Assembly: GCF_905475395.1 (NCBI RefSeq) | Contig: NC_058339.1 | Location: forward strand, 18,236,001 to 18,300,000 | Origin: Chrysoperla carnea | Lineage: Eukaryota > Arthropoda > Insecta > Neuroptera > Chrysopidae | Direction: 5' to 3' | DNA: 64,000 bases | Shown: positions 40,101 to 52,100 of the stretch, one piece after another | How positions within the stretch are numbered: position 1 is the first letter of the stretch | Layout of the letters: every line of letters begins with the position of its first letter | Made by a program: the position numbers and the translations under genes | The notes under the pieces: generated by a model | Told to the model about the DNA's origin: nothing | Database searches by the model: none | The model's input: only the letters and a program-made list of their open reading frames with translations

Positions 40101-43100
40101 TAAATTTATATTTTTTATTAATTCCAATAACATTTTATAATTCATAGTAAATGTTATTCAAGTTATTATAATACTCTTAATAGAAAAGCAGGTACAAACA
40201 ATCTTTCCGAACTAGAAGATTTTATGATATATTTATCTACGATAATTGTTATTTTATCTTTATAACAATAATTTTACAAGTTAAAAAACATTTTCTGTTA
40301 AATTGTATTTTACCTCTCGCGACCCCATAATTTTGATACGCGATCCCAAATGGGGTCGCGACCCATAGTTTAAGAAGCCCTGATCTAGGGCATTCTAGGC
40401 ATATAAATATCACGAGTATGACAGAGTACATGCGTTACGCAATGCATCTAAGTAAGAGGTATTATAGGTGTTATATGAAATTTCAAAAGTGACTTGTATC
40501 GTGACTTATCTGTTGTAGTTCATCTATTCAACTAAGAAACTCCCTCTTTCCAATCTTCTTACAACTATCTCAACGCATATTGAAGCTTCAACACATGTAT
40601 ATAATACCTCTCACTTAGATGCATTGCTTAACGCATATATTCTGTCATAGTCGTGATATTTACATGCCTAGATGTAAATCAAACATTCTGTATATCTCAT
40701 GTACAGCAAAGTGTTGCAATTAGTTTGTCCGCAGGTTTTTATTGACTTCCGATTATCGAGAGTCTACTGTAATTCTCTGGTTATTTCGAAATGATACTGA
40801 GGTAAGTTGTTTACTTGTGTGGAGCGTTTAGACATACTTGAAGCCGTAAAAGTACAATTGGGTTAAGTGAATGAAATTTGAGAAAAAATTTTAATTAGTG
40901 AAATACTTTTTTGTTGAATTCAGTATTTAAATCGTTGACTCAAGAAAATATTTACTTGTTATAAGAAAAGAAAAAAAGATTAAGACAGAAGTGAGAAGTT
41001 CAGGAACCCAAATCTGTCATTATATTACGGTCTAAGTACTTAACATGTATTTTTTTATTTAAATATATAGGTACACATATTGCAATAAAACATTACAGTT
41101 AAATCTTTTATATTGTATAAAAATATTTAACATTTTGAAGCAAAAAAGAATTGTTTCCTTTTTAATAAAACAGGAAACAAAACATTTGATTATATACAAA
41201 TTCCTAACCGTAAGTATTGACTTCTATATATTTTGTTTAGCAAAAATATACAGTTGTTTGCTTTAAACTGTATAGGTACTTGATCAAATATAATAAAAAA
41301 AACGTTAAAAACATATTTATATTTAATATATGCTAATGTTTAAAACCTTTGAGCAATTGTCAATTGTTTTAAAAACATGTCATTTAAATTGTTTATGGAG
41401 AAATTACGTATAATTTTCTAAATATTTTTTTATTTTACTTTTCAATCATTTCAATATTACCTTTGTTGTACAAGAACCATATGCCGCTATTTACAAACTA
41501 GTCGCAGAAACGATGCTTTGAAGTTTGAAAAATTTGAGCAGTAAGTGGGACTTGAAATTGATAAAAAAATCCTATAGAGTAACGAATGAAAATAAATTTT
41601 TTTTTAATTTGTGACTCCTGCTACATTCGAACTAAGTAATCCTTAAAATAACAAAATATATACAGCTAATTTTCTGCAGTTGGTGTTCAGCGACCCCTAA
41701 AATCCCCGAGTAACGAGTTTGGACTGATTATATAGCGAATATCTCGAAAACTCGAGAAGGCGACGGAGATATCGTGCATCCTGAACAACAAGTATCTCTG
41801 AGATCAATTTTATCGCGATATTCATGTTCAGAGACTCCAAAAACTCCCGAGTAACGAGTTTGGACTTAATAAAAAAGGCGATATTGTTCATCCTGGACAT
41901 CAGGTACCTCTGATAGCAATTCTATCGCGATGTTTGGGTTCAGCGACCCCAAAAACCTTCGGGTAACGATTTTGGACTGATTATATAACGCATTTCTCGA
42001 TAACTCCGGGTTGGCAACGGAGATACCGGTTATTCTGGGCATCAGTTACCTCATAGACCAATTCTGTAACGGTATTCGTTTTAAGCGATCTCGAAAACCC
42101 CCGTGTAACCATCGTGTTGAATTCATTGTTATCACTTCTAACCGAATTGTGAATTTAGTATTTTTGATCAATTTAAAATGGAATTATAAAATGCATATGA
42201 ATTATGCTAATTACATATTTTTAATTTCTTATAAATAAAATTAGGTCACAAAATTTCCTGGCTTGCTGCTCAAATTTCTGATCATTTTTAGTGTTTCGTT
42301 TCTGCGACTAAACTTGAGTTCGTTCTAAGTATTAGGATGAATTCCTCTGAAGTGTTATTCTATCTCTTACCGTTTAGGATCTAAATTGGCTATTAAAGAA
42401 ACCCGAAGAGCTAGGTCCAATCTGATCACAGATCATGATGTCCCCCATCAAACTCTACAACTTTTCTAAAGGTATATCCCTGTATATATAATGTATAGTC
42501 GTAACATGTATAACCCATCATCATAAATTGCCGTTATATGTTTTTTAATAACATACAGTTAGAAATCTATAATATTTATTTATTTATTTCGATAATCTTT
42601 ACGATATAAAATATATTGTTTATGACATAAAGTACTCTTATACTTATATTTTAATATCATTTTAACTGGGTCAATCAAATATATATCACATTCACATCTG
42701 TGTGAATATTACATATGTTGTATCATTTATAATAATTTTCCAAATAATTAATAGGTACATCAGAAAATGATTAACTATTATTAAATTGGTTGGTTATAGC
42801 CCAGGAAAATAAAGGCCTTATAAAATCGAAATGAAGTTATGTCATTGGGATTATCTTTATTCGGATGCAAGAAATGATCTAAGCTCTATCAAAGCCTAAG
42901 TGGCCGAGTGGTTTAAAGCGACAGACTTTAGCCGTTTGTCTACCTAGACTTAGATTGCGAACCTACTCCACCCATCTAACAGACTCCACCCACATCATAA
43001 ATCTAATTGTATATATGGATGTAGTTAACAAATTAAAATTAACAAATAATGATGTGGGTGGTCTCTGGTAGTGGTAGTTTTAGATTTGTTGTCCGTAATT

Positions 43101-46100
43101 TAATTTTACACAAAAAAGGTTCTATACAAAATTTACATGAAAGCAATAATTTTCGAAAGATTCAACTGAGAAAAGTTGACCTTAAATAACTAGGTTTTTG
43201 CTCAAATGATTTTGCAATCGATTTTTCATAGGTCATTTCTTGCATCCAAATGATGATAATCCCGGTGAAAAAACGTCACTTGGATTTTTTAAGCAGATGG
43301 GTTGTTTTTTTGTCTTATTTTTCTGGCCTATTATTATTGCCTTGATTGTCAGATGTCTTTTCTATTTATATTTTTCGTATGACTAATTTTATGCCAAAAA
43401 AATAAAGTTATTAGCTAATCAATAATAAAGCGTGCTATTTATTAAAGGGGGTTTTTCCCACAAGAAATGCTATCCATTAATTCCTATATTACTTATTTTT
43501 TAATTATTAATTATTTTTTTAATAATTAATCCCAAACACTTGAGAGAGGGGAGAGCCATTTTTAGGTATTAACAAGTTTCTGTCCCGATTAAAGAAAACC
43601 TTGATCCGGGACTAGGCTAAATTAATGTATATAAATTGGTCTGAGATACATAATAATGACGGTTTATCAATAAACGGACAAACAAAAACAAAACTTGAAA
43701 CTCGAATCGAAAAAAACTAAACTGAAACTTTTTACAAACTTTTTGGAAACTGGTAATGTATTAGCCAATGGATATTACAGTTTGAGTTTTGTTTTTGTTT
43801 CAGTTTGAATTTTGTTTTTGTTTGTCTGTTTGATGGAAAACCGGCATAAAACTTACATAAAATTTTCTCATGGGTCTTATCCATTGGATATTAGTGTAAT
43901 TAATTCTCCGCCTACATTTCCTTTTGCACAAAAAATAATATATTCATGAATGTGTGAAAGTGAAAATCACCAAACATTAGACATATATTTTTAATGTGCT
44001 CGAGGTTAAAAACTATTGATTTACGTTTTTTAATTAATTCATGAAAAAACCGTTATAAGAAGTATAAAATATTATATGAATACCAGACAGACACCATTAT
44101 TAAACTTACATTAATAAAATAATTAACAATATTAATGACAAACCATTATTATAATAATTGTTTAACAATTATTATTATCATAAAAAATGAATTAGCAAAT
44201 ATTTTTAAGATTGTATATTTAACTCATGTCTTATTTTTAGAGGCGATTAATGAACTAGAATAAATTGAGAAACTTTATCGTATAAAAAATTAACATTGAC
44301 CTCTAACCATATTTAATTATAATTATTATTATTCAACGTGTACCTACAGATTAAAAAAAATAAATTATGCATCCGAGTAGTCAAAAAAATACTTTTTAAG
44401 GGACAAGCTTTTATTGTACTAAAAGTTAGAAAATAATTTTATCTATGAGTCAGTCATACCCGATTATTTGGAAAAGCTTGATTCGCTCAATCAAAAATGA
44501 ATCGGAACGCCTCATCTATTCCACATGCCTAAGTATTTTTCGATTCATTCTTGATATTAAGCGCCTCAAGCTTTACAAATAATCAGGCATGAATGACTCA
44601 TAAGTAAAATTGTTTTCTATTTTTAAGTACAATAAAAGCTTGTGCTTTAAAAAGTATTTTTTATTAAAATTTTTAATTTAAGACTAAAACAAATGTGTAT
44701 ATATCAAATATGGTAGAAGCCATGGGAAAATCAGGACTACAGAACCTTACCATGCATTGACATCCAAACTAAATGTGGATGCAAAATTTCAGCTCAATCG
44801 AAAATCGGAAAGTGAATCAAATTTGACTTGCAAGATTTGATTACAGGCAGATAACGGGACAGGTGAAACTAAATAAAAGCTTGTAAAAAATAAAAGGACA
44901 GTTGAGGGAGAAGCGAAGAAAGTTATCAAGATTTTGGGAGAGCTGAATGCGTTTTTTGTAGGCAGGGACGGGTGGAGAGCCCTTCCGGATGCCCTATGCT
45001 CCAACAGGAGATGGGCAATAAGTCTAGTAAGTCACTGTACGCTGAAATAGAAGCTTACAAAATTGAAGTGCATTTTTTCGATAAGATTTGTCAACCATTT
45101 CAAAAATCGGAAAACTCGATTTCCACAAATTCCACATTCGATTCTCTTTAAAAAGTCATTTTTCTTCATTACCAAAATTATCTTTATTAATTCTTCAAAT
45201 AGCAGATAAAATCACAGAAATTTCGCTTCACTATAGGCTCACGATCTACCATGAACGGTTACAAATTACGCTAAATATTTTTCAATGAATTGACATGTAT
45301 TAACATTGACCTCTAGGCTTATATATACCTTAAACTATAAAAAATAATTGCTTAATAATAACTTTAATTAAATAAAATATTTAAAATGACATAAAATGAA
45401 TGTTATTTAAAAAAAAATTTGTTTGTGATTAAAACTTGATTTACTCAGTCATATGTATAAACAGGCATATAGTATTTTATATGGTGTAGACGAAGAAGGA
45501 AAAGGTCTACGTAAAGTCAAGGTAAATTCCATCCAACATCTTTCAACGAAAGAAGAAGATGTATTGAATAAATAAATATCTTCGTTTAATTTAATAAAAA
45601 GAAAGCTGTGCAGTTGAGAGTTGTTTCTTAAACATTCATTGATGTATTGTCGAAGATGGTAGCAGCTAAACTGCAGTTGTAGGAGAAAGTTGTCCAGGTA
45701 GTCCATGGATAGGTTAGTCCAATGCTGTGAGTCCGTGATCAAGAAACCCGGATAACTAGATCCAATCTAATGTCAGAACATGATGTCCCCCGTGAAACTC
45801 AGCAACTTTTGCTTAAGTTATTTTTTGATTGGTTAACTACAAAACGAGCTATAAGCTATTAAAGATTAAAATGGACCAGCCTGTATATGTACCACAGAAA
45901 ATGGGATCATCATGGCAAGTATTGTGAATATGTAACTGCAGGATTCACATATAAGTAATTAAAACGTGTTCAATGGTATTAACGTGTTAAATGGTAGCAC
46001 AAAGCAATGAGAGAATGTCAGTTGTTGCAAATCTTAAACCTATTCTTTGAACAATTTGTCCCATCAACTTTCAATCCCATAAAACGTCGTACATAAGAGA

Positions 46101-49100
46101 AAATATTAGATTTGAGAGACGATCCAGAATTCTTTCTCTCTTAATTGCATTTAATCGATTTTCCATCTGCTTTGTAATTTATAGCAAAATACTCCTTTTT
46201 CCAGATAGTTGCTAATATACGCATGGTCTGGTTATTTTCCCAAATTCTTCTTAAACGAAAATTGTGGCATATATCATATTCGTTGTGTGCGTAGTCATGG
46301 TAGGGACAATAAAATCGATGCCAGCGCTTCCAGTGAAAAAATTTGGAGTTAAAGGGGGCTGTTATGACTAATTTGCAATTCTTTACATGTTAATGTTAGA
46401 GAAAATGTCTAATTAAATTTATTATAAAACACTAATTAATTAAACTTAATGCATTAAAAATTGTGAAAATAAGAAATCAATTTGCACAAATATTATTTTT
46501 CAAATGTAAATTATCATAATTATTTATTTAAATTTGTGAGACAATAATATTAAATTTTCAGTGTAAGTCTTAAATGCAATCCATACAATTATATATGCAT
46601 CCATACAATTCTATAATTAAAGTAGTGTATCGTTACCATGGAAACGAAACTCACGCACGGAGCGAATAAATCAAAAGAATGATCAACCTTGACGACCTTC
46701 CCAGACACATTTTCAACTAGAAGTATGTTTACATCTAATTCTGGACGCAATTGGTTGACTGCATTTGGATCGTATAAACCAGTATACCATTGATATTACC
46801 ATAAATTTATAGAAAGTATATTATTAATTTTAAATTACCTTTTTCTATAACACAATTTTATGATTACATTTTGAATATACCTAAGCATTCTACGAAACTT
46901 CCATAACTTTAAGTAGATCGATACTTTCTCCTAAATCAAATACTATAAAGATTCAATACGAAAACTGCTACTGAAATTTTATTATTACAAGCTTTTATTT
47001 AGTTTCACCTGTACCGTTGTCTGTCTGTAATCAAAACTTGGAAGTCAATCCACTTCCCGGTTCCCGGTTGAGGTGTAATTTTGAAAGCACATTTAGTTTG
47101 GATGACAATGCATGCAAGGTTGTGGTGTTCTGATTTTTCCATCATATTTGATATACAACGTGTTCTGTTATTGACTGCGGCAACCAAATTCCGAAAATAA
47201 GCTCATCAAAAACAACAAAAAAACTCTTTTCCAAATTTAGATCTGAGGCCTAATTTGGAAGATACAGGTATGGCAAAAATTAATATATTTGTTCATTCAC
47301 TGACTATCATTCGATAACCAGTAGCCAATGATAATCGGTAGATATTTGTTTTGATTTCATAAAACTGCATAAAACAAATAAATATGTACAGAAATGATTC
47401 GTTTTAAATAACTTTAAAATCATATCTCCTTTTTCTTTTAAACAGCGACTTATTTTCAAGACTCTTGTTTATTTTTATAGCCAGTAGAGCATAACTAAAA
47501 TGTTTATTCACAAATGAAATGTATTCATTATTCAAAACGGATTGTAATCATGTAAAATGTTACATTACTGTTATTTAGTAGATATTTTTAAAATTCCTCA
47601 ATAATGCATTTTTACAGTGGCGGTTAAAGCCACTTTTTGCAGCGAAAATGAAGGCTCATCTTTTTTTAACTGCGATTTAACATGGTTTCTTGCGACGTCA
47701 GTTTTTCGCTATCTATTACTTATCTATTACGCTATCTATTAGGTTAATTTTGATTATAAATTTGAAAAATATGGCCCAAATTTAGTAGGATAACATACTT
47801 GGTTTATCAAAATTGGATAAAATTTCGATGTAATAGAGCAAAATTAAATATTTTGAATTTTGATGACGTCACCAAGTTCAAAAATTCGATTTTTTTAATA
47901 ACACAGACAATTTTGATCCGATCTTATTGGAATTTTTTTTGAAACCCACTAATTTTGGGTTATTCTTTTCAGCTGTGATGTCACTTTTTCGCTAGTTATC
48001 ACTTATGTGCTTAATTCCGGGACCAGGACTCGACATTCTTGAAATCTAATAGAGCTAGGTTAATTTTGATCATAAATTTGAAAAATATGGCCCAAATTTA
48101 GTAGGATTACATACTTGGTTTATCAAAATTGGATCAAATTTCGATGTGATAGAGCAAAATTAAATATTTTGAATTTTGATGACGTCATCGAGTTCAAAAA
48201 TTCGATTTTTTTAATAACACAGGCAATTTTGATCCGATCTAATTGAAATTTTTTTTAAAACCCACTAATTTTGGGTCATTCTTTTCAGCTGTGATGTCAG
48301 TTTTTCGCTAGCTATCACTTATGTGCTTAATTCCGGGACCAGGACACCAAATTCTTGAAACTTATTAGAGCTAGGTTAATTTTGATCACAAATTTGAAAA
48401 GTATGACCCAAATTTAGTACCCTCGTTACGGCTCTGCTTTTTTTAGCTGTGTTATAATAAAACAAATTTGTAATTTTTACTATTTTTAACACTTGTATCA
48501 TAATTTCATTAATAATGTAATTACTTTTTGACATTCAAACATCAATTTTATTCATACATATAAAAATAAATATGAGATCATTAAAACAATTAGATTCTTA
48601 ATCGTTCCTTTTTTTATATAACATTTTTTATCTCAATAAAGTTAAACACATCTCCTAAAATACATTCTTTATATTTTGAAAACCAACTGCAGAAATATTA
48701 TTATCTGAAAGAATATGTGAATATAAATAATACCAACAAACTGTTTGACTTTAATTTCATATATCAGATAAATCGCGTCGTGTTAATTATTAAAAAGTAT
48801 TTTTTGTTTTAATAGATAATTACTAATAAATACAAAAGCTGAAAAGATTTTCTATAGCAAAATGTTTGTTTCAAATTTCGATAAAATAAGTTTCTTTTTA
48901 GAAGTAGAGTATTTGAATATGAAATGCATTTATTTAATTATATCATCATTCTATTCACAAGGTTGAACTTCCTCCTGCATTTGTTATTTTAATAAATATT
49001 ATGTATTCATAATTATTTATAAGTTGGTGCAAATCATGACACATCACTTCCATAATCGTTATAGCATCTATACCAGTTGAGTTTTCAACTGTTGCTTTTC

Positions 49101-52100
49101 GACGATTCGTTTTGTTTACTGAATACTATCGACACAGAAAAATATTCTTCATTTTGAACCCTACAATTGCAAACTTACTTCCATTTTTCCATGTATTTTG
49201 TTGTTTATAACTCCAAATTATTGGCTTAAGGTCATAAATATTTAAATATACAGAATTTTTCAAGAATTATAGTAATATATATATATATATATATATATAG
49301 AGCAATCTTGGAAACGGCTCCAACGATTTTCATGAAAATTAGTATGCAGTGGGTTTTTGGGGAGAAAAATCGATCTAGCAAGGTTTCATTTTTAAAAAAC
49401 GTCGTTTTAGACGTGTTTCTGGGAAAAACATTGACTGCACAATATGACTCTTCCTGACATCTATTGGTGCCGAAATAAATTACATTACCGAGACATTCAA
49501 ATTGGCATTTGTGTGGAGACATTTTAAATGGTTCTTATATTAGTATTAAAATTTTGTCATCCACTTCTGAGCTATGGTCCAAATTTCAAATCTCTATAGC
49601 TCTTCGGGAAGTTAGTTTAAAATCAAATATAAAATTCCAGCCGGACATACAAAGAGCAAGTTTACAAAAACATGTTAAAATAAAGTTTTGTCGAATTTAT
49701 TACCGGATGTCATAGCAACGTTTTAGTTTATTCATTAGGACAGAAATGCAAAACATTTCGTAATAAATACGATACAAATTTTAGTATACCCAAATTTGGA
49801 GTACCAATATTTTAAAGTATTTCCGACCAATAGTTCAAATATTTACATTATTTTCACTAAAATTAATAATAAATAAATAATAAAAACCAATCAAATCGAA
49901 TTGAAACAACATTTTTGCATATAATAATATTATAATTTATCTTTAACTATAAAATTATAATAAATTTATTTGAAGGTTACTACGTCTTACCAAACACAAA
50001 AAGTTTTGATATTCTATCAAATATTTTATAGCACAATCTAAATAACTGAAACCAGTTTTTTTTGCGGACAAAAAATACTTTTTTCACTTTGTTAGTCTTA
50101 TGAGAATAAATCCAGGATACGTCATGTGAGACAAAATTTCCGCGTATTTTATTCCTTTCTGTCACTGTCAGAGCGGCCCAATAGTTTGACGTTTAAAAAT
50201 TCCACAGTAACAAAACCAATGTCTAAAAATGGGGCCTATATTATTTCAGCTTTTCAATAAAAGTCGGAATTTTTATAAATGAGATTCCCGGCCAAACTAA
50301 GAGTTGCATCAAAAGTAGTTTAATTCGACTCGCCATGATTAAAATATACGGAAATGATGTTTTGATCGTCAATGTTTGTTTTGATTCTATCGTTTTGTGG
50401 TGTTAACAATTAACACACACATACAGTTCCACATTGAAAACAAATTTAATCTAGGCAATTCCAAAAAGAAATAAACAATATCGTTTTATATTACGTAAAC
50501 AAAGAAAGAAAACGAATACAATATATGCAATAGAACATACGTGACAGTTTTAGAATTTGCTAAACTGTTGATTGTAACTATATAAACGGAGCATTGAAAT
50601 AGAAGTGTTGTGAATTATATGATATTTGTATGTAGTAAAAAAGCTTAACAATAAAAATTCGTATAACTATTTGAGTATAGACAGTTCAATTTTTTATTAC
50701 ACAAATTTGATTACGTTAAGCCCGCTACCGTTTAAATTCACTTCGAAGCTATTTTTAAAAAATATGAAAAAAATTTGATCACAGTTATAGAGATCATACT
50801 GTACAATTAAACTAGACACTTAGATATAAACAAAAACTTAAATAAAATATGAAAAAATAAAATAAGTATTTAAATTGTAAATAAAAGTAGGTATGTGTAT
50901 TTATAAATATCTCTACAATTACATAGAATTAGAATTACGTGACAATTTAAATCATCACGCAAAAATAATGTAGGTGTTATTCAATTGTTCTAGTATTACG
51001 TAACAAATTAACTTAAGTATACAATTTGTACCTGAATTTAAAATCCATCAACTTTGATTAATTAATCGTACGCTAAAACTTCCTTTTTCGATTTATTATA
51101 GAATTATTTCGTTCCCACCAGAAAGTATTTTAATTACATTGCATGCAATACTTAAGAAATCTTTTAACATTATTATCATCAGTTTTAATAATCACTAAAA
51201 TCTAAAATCTATTTTTCATTTCTTTTCGTAAACTTGAAGTAACAGATATCTTAATAGTACAAGAGCCAGTACTAATATACATAAATACAAAGTTCACTTC
51301 TTATTCATTCAAATCAATTTTATCCTGCTCTACATAATCCCATATCTAGTCTTAATCGCATATTTTTGTACAAATGATAACTTATTAAAAACAACTTGAA
51401 TCGCTACAACTTAATTTAACTGGCTCATTAAAGATAAATAATCCAAAAATTAAACAATTAACTAAAGTGATGTACCTTGATGACACTGTACCTACTCCTC
51501 TTGAAATGTGAAGGTAAGACATGAATTAATTACAATTAATAAAGTATGGTTTTAATCGACAGCTGTTTAATATTTCAATTATCCAAAAAGTAAAATTTAC
51601 AAAATTTAGAACCCCCCCCCTCACAAATTTCTTGGGTACGGTCTGACTGATGCACATACACACTTACAGCGGTCTTATAACACTCCGTTTTTGGTTCGGG
51701 GGTTAAAAAATAGGAGAAATATTGCTGTAAGAACAGACATATAAAAGTAAATTATGATCCAAGTTACAACAGTTTTCCATATAAGACTACACCACTGTGT
51801 ATTTCTGCTGAATATCAAAGTACTAAAAATAAAACTTTATCGTATAAGTCTAAGTCTAAGATTATTTAATTTCCTAGCATAGACAATATTTGCATTGTTT
51901 ACAACTTGATTTTAAACTGATAAATATTACAATAACTAATAAAGTATTACAGGTATTAAAAGTATTTTAGTGTCTAACTAATTGTTGACTGGTCGAATAG
52001 TTTTTGAGATACGGACAAAAATCGATCCAAATATTGTGAAATATCAGAAACTCTGCATTCGATCATTAAATGAACCTGATTTTTATACTTTTTGGGTCAA

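Noticed and set aside
39886..40140. 84-codon ORF inside the hAT-like element
   Set aside because: No BED finger, DDE or hAT dimerisation motif is visible and the length is far too short for a transposase.
42893..42965. A functional tRNA-Leu or tRNA-Ser gene
   Set aside because: Box A is good but box B is degenerate and the acceptor stem does not pair; recorded as a SINE-like head.
47755..48430. CRISPR array
   Set aside because: The repeats are about 316-bp tandem units with no short repeat-spacer pattern, and the DNA is eukaryotic.
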